A stretch of DNA of 64,000 nucleotides from Thermocaproicibacter sp036844765 (GTDB taxonomy: Bacteria > Bacillota > Clostridia > Oscillospirales > Acutalibacteraceae): the NCBI GenBank assembly GCA_036844765.1, contig DAIUFE010000006.1, forward strand, positions 1-64,000, written 5' to 3'. The notes beneath the pieces were generated by a model. The model saw nothing but the letters and a program-made list of their open reading frames with translations. It searched no databases and was not told where the DNA came from. This document shows positions 32,201-40,850 of the stretch, one piece after another. The number at the start of each line of letters is the position of its first letter. Position 1 is the first letter of the stretch. The position numbers were made by a program, and so were the translations under genes.

Positions 32201-33091
32201 TTATCTCTTATCTTTCAGAATCAGCCCGTGAATGATCTCGTTCTGCACGACGTAGACGAGGATGATCATCACCATGATGGCGACCGCCATGGTGGACGCC
32301 AGCCCGAAATTGGAATACTTGAAGGCCGTGTTGATCGTGTACAGCGTGAAGGTGGAGGTGGCAAAGCCGGGGCCGCCCTGGGTCATCACAAACGGGATAT
32401 CGAAGACCTGCAGCGCGCCGCGGACGTTGTCGAACAGGACGAAATCGACCATCAGCATGATCTGCGGCACCTGGATGTGCCGGAAAATCTGCAGGGTGTT
32501 CGCGCCGTCGATCTCCGCGGCCTCCTGGATATCCTGCGGTACCGACTGCAGCGCCGCCAGGAACAGAACGACGTGGTAGCCGGAGAACCGCCACAGCGAG
32601 ACGGAGGCCAGCACGTAGTTCGCGATGGCGGGGTCCGACAGCCAGTTGCGGATCAGCGGGCTGAGGTGGAGCGCCTTCAAAATGGCGTCGAACGCGCCGT
32701 TGACCGGGGAAAAGAAATAAGAAAAGGCATAGGAGATCGCCACCCCGTTGATGATATAGGGCATGAAGACCATCGTCTTGTAAAACTTCGCGGCCCGCAG
32801 CTTGGAATTGAGCAGCACCGCGAACGCAAGCTCCACCGGGATCATGCACAGGTGCACCAAAAAGTAAATCGCATTGTTCTTCAGGGAAAGCCACAGATCC
32901 TTGTTGCGGAACATACTGACATAATTGTCCAGACCGATAAAACGGCTGGCGGCGGACTGGCCGTCCCAGTTTGTAAAGCTCATGCGGATCAGGTCCGCGC
33001 CCGGCACCGCGACGAACGCCACCAGCAGGGCGGTGGGGATCATCAGAGCCAGAAAAATGAACTGCCTTCTTTTTTGCGCCAGTGAATGCAT
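32201..33091 (-). CDS. Sugar ABC transporter permease (MalF/UgpA type), system 1
   Basis: The 296-residue protein has six membrane segments and the EAA loop EAAEIDGANTLQIFRHIQVPQIM. It belongs to the CUT1 family importing oligosaccharides or glycerol phosphate diesters. It lies downstream of the binding protein, separated by a hairpin at 33142-33182. Confidence 0.93.
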   Translation of the reverse strand: MHSLAQKRRQFIFLALMIPTALLVAFVAVPGADLIRMSFTNWDGQSAASRFIGLDNYVSMFRNKDLWLSLKNNAIYFLVHLCMIPVELAFAVLLNSKLRAAKFYKTMVFMPYIINGVAISYAFSYFFSPVNGAFDAILKALHLSPLIRNWLSDPAIANYVLASVSLWRFSGYHVVLFLAALQSVPQDIQEAAEIDGANTLQIFRHIQVPQIMLMVDFVLFDNVRGALQVFDIPFVMTQGGPGFATSTFTLYTINTAFKYSNFGLASTMAVAIMVMIILVYVVQNEIIHGLILKDKR

Positions 33092-33141
33092 AATTTCTAC
33101 CCCTTATGAGAAATGAGGACGGGCTGCCGCGGGACTCCAAA

Positions 33142-33182
33142 AAAGCCGCCGGAAGGCGTTTCTCCTTGCAGCGGCCTTTTGA
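33142..33182 (-). terminator. Intercistronic hairpin after binding protein 1
   Basis: GCCGC/GCGGC outer stem with an inner AAGG/CCTT and six T on the minus strand, ten bases after the binding-protein stop. Probably a partial terminator that makes binding protein exceed permeases. Confidence 0.55.
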
Positions 33183-33192
33183 GGTTCGGAAT

Positions 33193-34539
33193 TTACTGGA
33201 TTTTTAGCTTTTTCCTCGCGGCGGCCCACTTATCGTCCAGATCTTTCAGCGTGCCGTCCAAGTTGAATCCTTCCGTAAACATCTGCGAACCCAGCTTTTT
33301 GTAATCGAAGGTGATCTCGTTCTGGATGGCCTGGAAATTGTCCCCGCCGCCGTCGTACATCACGAGGGCCTTCTCCGGCTGCGCCTGGTCGGCTTCCTGC
33401 AGGATTTTATCCTTCTCCTTCGGGAAGTTTTTCATGGAAGAGGCGCTCGTCACATACTTGATATACCCGGGATACCAGGCGTCGCTGAAGAACCACTCCA
33501 CAAAGGCTTTGGCCAGCTCCGGGTTCTTGCTGTGCGTGGTCACGCCCATAAAGGAATCGCCCTGCACGATCACGCGGAACGGATCGCTCTTGCTGTCGCG
33601 GACCGGGAGATAGAAGGTGCCCAGCTGGGAGGTGTCGCTGGCGCCGCTCTGGATATTCTGCAGGCCCCAGTCGCCCAGCGCGATGATGGCGGCCTTTTTC
33701 TGGGCAAACAGAGAGGTGACCTGATCGTTGCCGAGTCCGAGCGGGTCCTTGCCGCAGACGCCGGACGAGAACAGGGCGAAGACTTTGTGGTAAGCCTTGT
33801 TGATGTCGGTCCCCTCCGCGAACGGATGGTCCGTCTTCGCCATATCGTTCCAGTTCTGCCCGTTGCCGCTCTCCAGCGCGGGCATGAACTCCATATACGG
33901 GTAATCGGGCCATTCGTCCTTGGCGCCCAGCGCGATCGCCATAAAGTCCGGGTCCTTCTTGCCGAAGTAGTCCTGGAGTTTTTTCGCGGTCTGCTCAAAC
34001 TCGCTCCAGGTGGTGGGCACGGTGACGCCGGCTTCCTTGAACAGGTCCTTCCAGTAGTAGACGTACTCATAGCCGCTGGTCATGGGGATCCCGAGGATTT
34101 TACCATCCACCTTATAGCCGTCGGCCAGCTCGTTGTTCTTGGCCGCCTCGGTGTCCGAAAGGTCCAGAAGATAATTCTTGAAGCGGGAAAGCGTAAAGGT
34201 CTTGTTGAACATCACGTCCGGGAGCTGATTGGCGGACGTGCGCATCTTCATGGTGTTCCAGTACTCGGAGTCGTCCTTGATCTTTTCCACGTCGATCTTG
34301 GCGTCCGGGTACTTTTCCTGGAATTTGCCGACCATATCGTTGTCGTCGATATAGGTCATCAGGTTGTTGTCCCAGATGGTGAACACCAAATCCCCGCCGA
34401 GCTTTTTGTTTTCCCCGCCGGCCGCGGAGCTTTGGGCCGCGCTCCCCTCGGATCCGGCTTCGTTCTGGTCCGAGCACCCCGCGAGCGCGCCCGCAACCAC
34501 CAGCGTGCAGAGAAGCAGGCTCAGAATTCGTCTTTTCAT
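33193..34539 (-). CDS. Extracellular sugar-binding lipoprotein, system 1
   Basis: The ATG at 34539 follows GAAGGGGGA, giving 448 residues. A signal peptide ends in the lipobox LAGC (Cys 21), followed by a Ser/Gly linker. The rest matches family 1 solute-binding proteins (KFQEKYPDAKIDVEKI, LLDLSDTEAAK, the Trp-rich C-terminal lobe). The ligand is unknown. It is the first transport gene after the two-component pair. Confidence 0.92.
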   Translation of the reverse strand: MKRRILSLLLCTLVVAGALAGCSDQNEAGSEGSAAQSSAAGGENKKLGGDLVFTIWDNNLMTYIDDNDMVGKFQEKYPDAKIDVEKIKDDSEYWNTMKMRTSANQLPDVMFNKTFTLSRFKNYLLDLSDTEAAKNNELADGYKVDGKILGIPMTSGYEYVYYWKDLFKEAGVTVPTTWSEFEQTAKKLQDYFGKKDPDFMAIALGAKDEWPDYPYMEFMPALESGNGQNWNDMAKTDHPFAEGTDINKAYHKVFALFSSGVCGKDPLGLGNDQVTSLFAQKKAAIIALGDWGLQNIQSGASDTSQLGTFYLPVRDSKSDPFRVIVQGDSFMGVTTHSKNPELAKAFVEWFFSDAWYPGYIKYVTSASSMKNFPKEKDKILQEADQAQPEKALVMYDGGGDNFQAIQNEITFDYKKLGSQMFTEGFNLDGTLKDLDDKWAAARKKLKIQ

Positions 34540-34639
34540 AAACAATCCCCCTTCAATGTAGAACATTTTTATAGCTTTTATCCTATCACTAAAAATATTC
34601 GCCCACAATGAAGAGGAGTTTTATTTTATTGATCAATCG

Positions 34640-36151
34640 TCAGATTCGGCCGGACCGCCTCCGGTAATCGCCCGGGTTCATCCCCACTGTCTTTTTGAAG
34701 GTCCGCATGAAATGCTCCACATGATTATAGCCGACGCGCTCGCTGATCTCATAGATTTTCAGGCCGGTGGTCCGCAGCAGCTCCTTGGCCTTTTCCAGCC
34801 GGACGGAAGTGAGGTACCGGCTGAAGGTGACGCCGGATTCCCTGGTAAAGCGCGTGGTGAAGTACTTTTCGTTCAGGCAGACGTAATCCGCGACGCTCTT
34901 GAGCGTCAGCTCCGGATTCTCATAGTTCTTCATGATGAAGCGCTGCGCCCGGAGGATCGTGTTCGCCGCGCTGTCGTCCCGTCGTGTCCCGAGAAAATCC
35001 AGCACCCAGCTGAAATAATTGTCCAGCCAAAGGGAAAGCTCCCGGACGCCGCCGAGCCGCGAAATCTTTTCAAAATAGTTGACGCTCTCCGGGAAAAGGT
35101 CGTAAAAATCGGCCCCGCAGGCTTCAAACTTCTCGGCGAGCATCGCCAGCATCGCGCAGGCCTCGTCCGACGCATCCTCGAACGGCATCCCGGCGATCCT
35201 GGCGAAAAGCCTCTTTTTTTCCGCTTCAAAGACGGCCGGTTCGCCGGCATACAGCGCGGCCAGCAGAGGCGCATACCGGCCCTCCGCCCTTTGCAGGACG
35301 CGCATCTGCCTTTCGTACCGCCACACGGGGCACACGCCGCCTCCGCCGAACAGGGGGACCAGCTTGAAATACGGCCTCGCCTGTTTCAGCGCCTCCGGCA
35401 GCCGCGCTTTTTCCGCGGCGCAGCTCACGACGGCGGAAAAGCTCAGGTTGAGGTAATCGTGCCAGACCGCCTGGAGCTGCCCGACGGCCGGCAGGACGCT
35501 GTCGCAGCAGGAGTTTTTGAGGCCGTCGACGCGGTAATACATGTGGTAAACCGAAGCCGACACGGCGCGGAACTGCGCGCGGGAAGCGAGGCGGGCGATC
35601 TGCCCGGCCGTTTCCAGCACCGACCTCTGCAGCTCTTCCCTGTGCGGGAAGCGCGGGAATTCCTTCCGGAAACGGTCGATCTGGAAAATCGCCACGCTGT
35701 AGCTGCCGGGCCGAAGCTCCGCGCCGGCAAACGTCCGCTCCGCCTCGCCGAGCCCGCTCCGCTGCGCGACCCTCTTGAACACCGTATCGTTCAGATGCTG
35801 CAGGAAAGCGTCCATCTGCCCCCGCGTCAGGTCGGATTTCAAAAGATAGTCGTGCGCCCCCAGGCGGAAGGCTTCCCGCACCAGATCGAACTCGTTGTAC
35901 CCGGACAGCGCGATGCAGACGGGGAAATGCCCTTCCTGCTGCAGATGCTCCAGAAGCTGCAGGCCGTCCATCTCCGGCATCTTCATATCCACGAACATCA
36001 GGTCCACCGGATGGCTCCGCAGATACCGCAGGGCCGGCAGGCCGCTGGAAAAATCGCCGACCACCGCGAAGCCGTGCTTTTCCCAGTCCACCAGCGACCG
36101 GAGCGTGACCCGGCTGATGGTCTCATCGTCCACGATCAGGACTCTGTTCAT
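34640..36151 (-). CDS. AraC-type response regulator, system 1
   Basis: The start at 36151 is preferred because GGAGG lies 8 bases upstream. The 503-residue protein has a receiver domain (VLIVDDE, phospho-Asp in MFVDMKMPEMDG), a long helical middle region, and a C-terminal AraC helix-turn-helix (LTLKSVADYVCLNEKYFTTR, VGYNHVEHFMRTFKKTVGMN). YesN-like regulators of this type activate neighbouring sugar importers on phosphorylation. Its start lies inside the kinase gene. Confidence 0.93.
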   Translation of the reverse strand: MNRVLIVDDETISRVTLRSLVDWEKHGFAVVGDFSSGLPALRYLRSHPVDLMFVDMKMPEMDGLQLLEHLQQEGHFPVCIALSGYNEFDLVREAFRLGAHDYLLKSDLTRGQMDAFLQHLNDTVFKRVAQRSGLGEAERTFAGAELRPGSYSVAIFQIDRFRKEFPRFPHREELQRSVLETAGQIARLASRAQFRAVSASVYHMYYRVDGLKNSCCDSVLPAVGQLQAVWHDYLNLSFSAVVSCAAEKARLPEALKQARPYFKLVPLFGGGGVCPVWRYERQMRVLQRAEGRYAPLLAALYAGEPAVFEAEKKRLFARIAGMPFEDASDEACAMLAMLAEKFEACGADFYDLFPESVNYFEKISRLGGVRELSLWLDNYFSWVLDFLGTRRDDSAANTILRAQRFIMKNYENPELTLKSVADYVCLNEKYFTTRFTRESGVTFSRYLTSVRLEKAKELLRTTGLKIYEISERVGYNHVEHFMRTFKKTVGMNPGDYRRRSGRI

Positions 36152-37952
36152 TCGCTTCACCTCCGCCGCTCCGGGCAGGGATCCGGAGGATCGTCTTCGT
36201 ATATTCGCCCGGCCGGCTTTCCATCTTCATGGAGAACAGGCCGCCGTAACGCAGCCTGAGGCGGGTCGATACGTTGGAAATGCCGATGTGGCCGCCGCTT
36301 TTCTCTTCGTTTTCCCCTGAGGACAGGACGCGGCGGATCTCCTCCTCCGTCATTCCGGAGCCGTCGTCCTCTACTTCAAGATATAAAAACTTCTCGTCCC
36401 GATGCACCGAGATCTGCAGATGGCCGATATCTTCCCCGGTGTCCCGAAAACCGTGGACGATCGAATTTTCGACGATCGGCTGAAGGACCAGGCGGGGCAT
36501 CCGCAGGTCCAGGCACGCTTTGTCCACATGGTAGGCGACATCGAACCCGTTGGAATACCGGATCTTCATCAGATAGATAAAGCTGTCCAGCACGTCCAGC
36601 TCTTCCCGCACGGTGTAGAGGCTGGAACTGCTCCGGAAAGAGCACGTCAGGATCTTGATGATGGCCTCCGCCATTCTGCGGATCGAATCGTACTTGGAGA
36701 CCTGTGCCATGAACCGGATGGAGTTGAGTGAATTCACCAGAAAATGCGGGTTGATCTGCGACTGCAGCGCGCGCATTTCCGCCTCGTGCTTCTCCTGCCG
36801 CTCCGCCTCTTCGGCCTGGATGGAAGTTTTCAGATGCTGGACCATGTGGTTGAACGTGTGGATCATGTCGCGGATCTCCCGGTGGCCGGCGGGCTCCACA
36901 CGGGTGTCCAGATCGCCCTCTTCCAGACGCCGCAGGCCGTCCACCATGGAATGGACGGGATCGATGATGTTTTTCAGAAAGTAGTTTGAAAACAGGAAGA
37001 ACAGCGCCAGAACCCCGACGATGACCAGAAGGGCCGGGGCCATGATGCGCCAGAGATTCCCGGTCAGCTCGCCGGTCGGCACCGCGGTGAAGACCTTCCA
37101 CTTCGTGTAGGGCTCCTCCGAAATCAGGTAGGTGTATTTTTTTCGGACCCCGCCGATCCGCAGGCTTTTTTCAAAGACGCCCGGCCGGAGATCCCCGATC
37201 TGGGAAAGGACGGACGAAACGTCCGGCTTCTGGGGATACCCGAACAGGACCTTCGAGCCCGGGTCGAGGATCGCCGTGCATGCGGCCCCGCTGCGCGCCT
37301 GCGCGTTTCGGATCACGGCTCCCGCGCCGGAAGTGACGAACAGCGCGACCGTCTCGACCTTTCCGGAGCGGTCGATGAAGGCGTCCGGCGACAGGGCGGC
37401 GACCAGGACGAGCTCGCCGCGGCTGCCCGAAGAATACGTCAGGGAAAAGAGCGCCGTATTGTATCCGCCCAGCTGCACGGAGCCCGGATGGGCCAGCGCC
37501 GCCCGGTACCAGCCGGAGCCGCGCAGATCTTTCATCGGGATCAGGATCGTGTCCTTCAGATAGGCGCTGCGGCCGCTTTTCAGGCAGAACATGGCGGAGA
37601 GGAGCCGGGAATCCGGGCTGATAAACGCCTGAAACGCCTCGCTGAGCTTCGATTCCGCGGCATACCGGGCGCTGAAGTCGTCGGTATCCAGACCGGCCGC
37701 GATCCCCATGGCGGTATCGTTGTTGGCGGAGACAAAATGCGAGAGCTGGATGGAAAGATTCTGCGTCTCCGTTTTCAGCGTGGAGACGATCTGGCTCTGG
37801 TCGCTTTCCATGCCCTCAATGGCCGTCCGGTGGACCATCAGGCTGATCGCGCTCAAAGCGACGCCTAAAATCAGCAGAATAGGGATCACGACCAGGCCGA
37901 GAAAATTCCTCAGGTATGTTTTTTTCAAAGAGCCGCCCCGCTCCGTCCGCAT
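36123..37952 (-). CDS. YesM-type sensor histidine kinase, system 1
   Basis: The 609-residue kinase has a membrane segment at about 12-34, an extracytoplasmic Cache-like domain, a second segment at about 305-327 and a HAMP linker. The His-kinase motif is MRALQSQINPHFLVNSLNSI, with GHKL boxes (LVLQPIVENSIVHGF, EDDGSGM). It probably senses an extracellular glycan product and phosphorylates the adjacent AraC regulator. The gene ends inside the regulator gene, so the two are translationally coupled. Confidence 0.93.
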   Translation of the reverse strand: MRTERGGSLKKTYLRNFLGLVVIPILLILGVALSAISLMVHRTAIEGMESDQSQIVSTLKTETQNLSIQLSHFVSANNDTAMGIAAGLDTDDFSARYAAESKLSEAFQAFISPDSRLLSAMFCLKSGRSAYLKDTILIPMKDLRGSGWYRAALAHPGSVQLGGYNTALFSLTYSSGSRGELVLVAALSPDAFIDRSGKVETVALFVTSGAGAVIRNAQARSGAACTAILDPGSKVLFGYPQKPDVSSVLSQIGDLRPGVFEKSLRIGGVRKKYTYLISEEPYTKWKVFTAVPTGELTGNLWRIMAPALLVIVGVLALFFLFSNYFLKNIIDPVHSMVDGLRRLEEGDLDTRVEPAGHREIRDMIHTFNHMVQHLKTSIQAEEAERQEKHEAEMRALQSQINPHFLVNSLNSIRFMAQVSKYDSIRRMAEAIIKILTCSFRSSSSLYTVREELDVLDSFIYLMKIRYSNGFDVAYHVDKACLDLRMPRLVLQPIVENSIVHGFRDTGEDIGHLQISVHRDEKFLYLEVEDDGSGMTEEEIRRVLSSGENEEKSGGHIGISNVSTRLRLRYGGLFSMKMESRPGEYTKTILRIPARSGGGEANEQSPDRGR

Positions 37953-38098
37953 CCCCGTCCCCCCCTTTATTTCCGTGCGCCGCAGGCCGTTCCCGCCCGC
38001 GGGCGCCGGCCGCCGACGTTATTTTATCATGTCGGCGCAGCCGTTGCAACGCGTCCCCCGCGGCGCAGTCCCGGCTCAGCTTCCGCAAAAGATCGGAT

Positions 38099-38127
38099 AA
38101 AAAAAGCACGGCCCTCAAGCCATGCTT
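38099..38127 (-). terminator. Terminator of the DegV gene
   Basis: GCATGGC/GCCGTGC stem (one wobble) with a six-base loop and seven T on the minus strand. Confidence 0.75.
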
Positions 38128-38167
38128 CGGGACGCGGGAGCGGGGAGCGTCCGCAGAACGGAGCCGG

Positions 38168-39043
38168 TCACGGCCGGCGCTTGTCCCCGAAATAGAAGAT
38201 CGTGAAAAGGCCCGGCCCGCAGTGGGCGCCGATCACGACGCCGAGGCTGGAAATGACGACCTTCCCGACCGTGGGGAACGTCTCCAGGACTTTGTCGCGC
38301 ATAAATTCCGCATCCGCAAGGCAGTCCGCGTGAAGGATATGGATTTCCTGCCCGTCGGGGAAAACGAGGTCTTCCTTCATCCGGTTCAGGATGGTAAGCA
38401 GGGCGTTTCTGCGGCCGCGCACCTTGGAGGCCACGACCAGCTTCCCCTCGTCCGACACATAGAGGACCGGTTTGATGGAAAGCAGCGAACCGACCAGCGC
38501 GGCGGAGTTGGAAACGCGGCCTCCCCGCTTGAGGTAATTCAGGTCGTCCACCGTGAAGCGGTGGATGATCTTCAGCTTGTTCGCCTCGCCCCACGCGACC
38601 ACCTCGTCGAAGCTTTTGCCCTCGTCGCGCAGGCGGACCAGGCTGGCGACCAGCATCCCCAGGCCGCCGGACACGCAGCGCGTATCCATCTGGTAAAAGC
38701 GCCGGTTCGGATATTCCCTCCGGATCTTTTCGGCCGCTTCCCCCGCGGTAACGAAAGAATGCGAAAGCTCGCGCGACATATCGAGGAAAATAACGTCTTT
38801 GCCGGTCTCCATGAGCTTTTTGAAAAACTCATAGTAGGTGTAGACGTTGATCATCGACGTGGTGAGGGCGACTCCTTTTCGCATCTGCCGGTACGTTTCC
38901 GCACGGGATTCTTCCCGGCAGTCGTCTTCGCACATCTTGTCGCCCATCAGATAGGAATAGCTGATCAGCGGCACATCATGCTCTTCAAAAAATTCTCTTG
39001 GAAGATCCGCGGTGGAAGCCGCCGAAATAATATAATCCGCCAT
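38168..39043 (-). CDS. DegV-family fatty acid-binding protein
   Basis: The 291-residue protein has the DegV pattern: start YIISAASTADLP, VALTTSMINVYTYYEFF with the fatty-acid carboxylate Ser/Thr residues, VTAGEAAEKIR, and the late SSLGVVIGAHCGPGLFTIFYF. DegV/FakB proteins bind fatty acids and present them to a kinase. Whether this one works with a FakA partner cannot be told; no fakA is in the window. Confidence 0.93.
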   Translation of the reverse strand: MADYIISAASTADLPREFFEEHDVPLISYSYLMGDKMCEDDCREESRAETYRQMRKGVALTTSMINVYTYYEFFKKLMETGKDVIFLDMSRELSHSFVTAGEAAEKIRREYPNRRFYQMDTRCVSGGLGMLVASLVRLRDEGKSFDEVVAWGEANKLKIIHRFTVDDLNYLKRGGRVSNSAALVGSLLSIKPVLYVSDEGKLVVASKVRGRRNALLTILNRMKEDLVFPDGQEIHILHADCLADAEFMRDKVLETFPTVGKVVISSLGVVIGAHCGPGLFTIFYFGDKRRP

Positions 39044-39072
39044 ATGATACCTCCTATTTTTTGGTTAAGGAT

Positions 39073-39101
39073 ATTATATCTTCTTGATAAAAATAAGTAA
39101 A
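39073..39101 (-). promoter_or_regulatory. Promoter of the DegV gene
   Basis: TTTACT and TATAAT are separated by 17 bp on the minus strand, about 30 bases upstream of the start. Confidence 0.6.
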
Positions 39102-39237
39102 TAGCCTGCCCTTTCAAAATACTACATTTTTTTCGCCGGGTCAATCGGGTTTTGGAACGGCCGGCTGTTTTACCGCATCGATGAATCGGACAAAGCGGGA
39201 TCCCGATTTCAAAGCCGGACGTCCGGTCATTCCAGCC

Positions 39238-39336
39238 TACAGCAATTCCATTTCAATTTGCGAAAGATGATGTGTTTCCCCCGCCTTCGGCGGGGGAAAC
39301 ACAAACCCACTTGCATAATCAGCTGGAAATGCTGTA
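39238..39336. repeat. Palindromic intergenic repeat, copy D
   Basis: TACAGCAATTCCATTTC at one end and AGCTGGAAATGCTGTA at the other form inverted ends. A 12-bp perfect inner stem (GTTTCCCCCGCC/GGCGGGGGAAAC) lies in the middle. The TTGCATAATCAGC next to one end parallels the other copies. Confidence 0.7.
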
Positions 39337-39437
39337 AGGCAATTCCGGCCAAGCTGAGAAATCCTTATTGCCTCTCCCCCGCCTCCGGCCGGGGAAAAGC
39401 AATTTCTGTTTTCCGGTTACGGCCGGAATCGCTGTGA
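39335..39437. repeat. Palindromic intergenic repeat, copy E
   Basis: AAGGCAATTCCGGCC and GGCCGGAATCGCTGTGA are inverted ends, with an inner CCCCGCC-type hairpin. It abuts copy D, so the two lie in tandem. Confidence 0.65.
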
Positions 39438-39539
39438 CCGAGGAGGCGGGAAATTACCAGCGAATCCCTATAGCGCCGATTCCGAAAGAATATTTTTTGA
39501 TAAATATCTTGAAAATCTGTTTTTTATGATTAACCGGTA

Positions 39540-39548
39540 TGCTATAAT
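39540..39548 (+). promoter_or_regulatory. Extended -10 promoter of the 89-residue gene
   Basis: TGC TATAAT lies about 28 bases before the start at 39577; the -35 region is only T-rich. Confidence 0.5.
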
Positions 39549-39576
39549 GGCAATAATGAAATGTGAGGTGACGATC

Positions 39577-39846
39577 ATGGCGAGAAGGCCGAAAAGGACC
39601 GCGCTTGAAATCACGATCGACAGTCTTAAAGCGGTGGACGACGAGATCATAAAAGCCCAGGATAAGATTCAGAAGCTCAGAGAACAAAAGAAAGAGCTTT
39701 TGAAGAAAAAGAAAGACCTGCAGATCGAGGAGCTTAACGAAGCGATCGAAAAAAGCGGGAAATCGATCGGCGAAATCCTGAAAGCCGCTGGAGCCGACGT
39801 TTCCGAAGAAGGGGACACGGCCGCGGGCAAAGGCAACGGCAAATAA
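39577..39846 (+). CDS. Small Lys/Glu-rich coiled-coil protein, unknown function
   Basis: The ATG at 39577 follows GTGAGGTGA. The 89-residue product starts basic (MARRPKRT) and continues as a helical charged segment (KIQKLREQKKELLKKKKDLQ) with predicted coiled coil. A short amphipathic block SIGEILKAAGADVS precedes an acidic/Gly tail. It loosely resembles small DUF4315-type proteins. It has its own promoter and terminator. Confidence 0.75.
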   Translation: MARRPKRTALEITIDSLKAVDDEIIKAQDKIQKLREQKKELLKKKKDLQIEELNEAIEKSGKSIGEILKAAGADVSEEGDTAAGKGNGK

Positions 39847-39847
39847 G

Positions 39848-39879
39848 GAAAAGGGTTGCTGGAATGCAGCCCTTTTCTT
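39848..39879 (+). terminator. Terminator of the 89-residue gene
   Basis: AAAAGGGtTGC/GCAgCCCTTTT stem followed by a T-rich end. Confidence 0.7.
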
Positions 39880-39962
39880 ATCACGATAAGCCCTGCCGGC
39901 CGTTTCGGGCCCGGAGCGGCGTTTCCCGCCGCCATAGAATCGCAGAGGAGATGGAAATCCCA

Positions 39963-40442
39963 ATGAAAACCGTTTATTTCGCGGGCGGCTGTTTCTGGGG
40001 CGTCCAAAAGTATTTCGATCAGTTCGGCGGCGTGGAAAGCACCGCCGTCGGATACGCCAACGGGAATACCGAGAACCCGTCCTACGAACAGCTGAAGGAT
40101 ACCGGCCACGCCGAAACCGTAAAAATCACGTATGACGAAAATAAGATCTCTCTCTCGGAACTGCTGGAGCGGTATTTCCGGATCATCGATCCGCTTTCGG
40201 TCAACAAGCAGGGGAACGATATCGGGACCCAGTACCGCACGGGGATTTATTTCGACGACCCGGCGATGCTGCCGGAAATCGACGCCTTTGTAAAAAAGGT
40301 CGCGCGGAAAATCGGAAATCCGCTCGCGGTCGAAGTCCGGCCGCTGAAAGCTTTTTATCCGGCGGAAGAGTATCATCAAAAATACCTGGAGAAGAATCCG
40401 GGAGGATACTGCCACATCGACAGAAAATTTTTCAGAAAATAA
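39963..40442 (+). CDS. msrA: Peptide methionine sulfoxide reductase MsrA
   Basis: The 159-residue enzyme carries the catalytic GCFWGVQKYF (Cys 10 with neighbouring Phe/Trp) and the GYANGNTENPSYEQ and GTQYRTGIYF motifs. It reduces S-methionine sulfoxide with thioredoxin. GAGGAG lies 12 bases before the ATG. An in-frame ATG four codons earlier abuts that site and is less likely. Confidence 0.96.
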   Translation: MKTVYFAGGCFWGVQKYFDQFGGVESTAVGYANGNTENPSYEQLKDTGHAETVKITYDENKISLSELLERYFRIIDPLSVNKQGNDIGTQYRTGIYFDDPAMLPEIDAFVKKVARKIGNPLAVEVRPLKAFYPAEEYHQKYLEKNPGGYCHIDRKFFRK

Positions 40443-40487
40443 AAAGGCAGCGTGCCTGCGCCAATAGCACAGACACGCCTTTTTCGG
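40441..40487 (+). terminator. Terminator of msrA
   Basis: AAGGCaGCGTG pairs with CACGCCTT, with a bulge and a long loop, followed by TTTTT. Confidence 0.6.
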
Positions 40488-40850
40488 ACCTATCTCAAGC
40501 CTTATTATGAGAAGCTTTTCCTTCGTACCGGATCCGCGAACGAACCCGATACCGCGGCACGCCGCCTTTCAGAGCATTTCGTCCTCGTCATCCAGTGACA
40601 ATCGCGCGATACGCTTCAGCGGCGTTATCCTTCTCAGGAGATGTTTTCGGACCCTCGGCGTACCAGACGCCGACAGGGCCTTTCTTTTTTCATCTCCGTG
40701 CTCTATTGTCCCCCGATCGGCCCGGACTATGCGGCGGCAATTTTGTCCATCGGGCGGCCGGTCCGGCCCGGAAAGCCGCCGCGAAAGTCGATTTGGATAT
40801 TTCTATTTTTTATTGAAACTTTCTTCTGAAACCGCGGTGCGCGGGCGACT
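40488..40850. other. Gene-free region with decayed coding fragments
   Basis: About 360 bases. On the minus strand a 30-codon open stretch (near 40575-40690, containing GPVGVWYAEGPKTSPEKDN) looks protein-like but has no start or ribosome site and a stop just upstream. It could be a gene relic. No promoter or terminator was recognised. Confidence 0.4.

Larger units (their letters stand above)
39102..39539. other. Gene-free region holding two palindromic repeats
   Basis: About 440 bases between the DegV promoter and the small-protein promoter. Most of it is the abutting repeat copies D and E. No gene, RNA or terminator is supported outside them. Confidence 0.7.

Noticed and set aside
39238..39437. 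CRISPR-like tandem repeats
   Set aside because: The two units are palindromic elements of about 100 bp, not short identical repeats separated by unique spacers.
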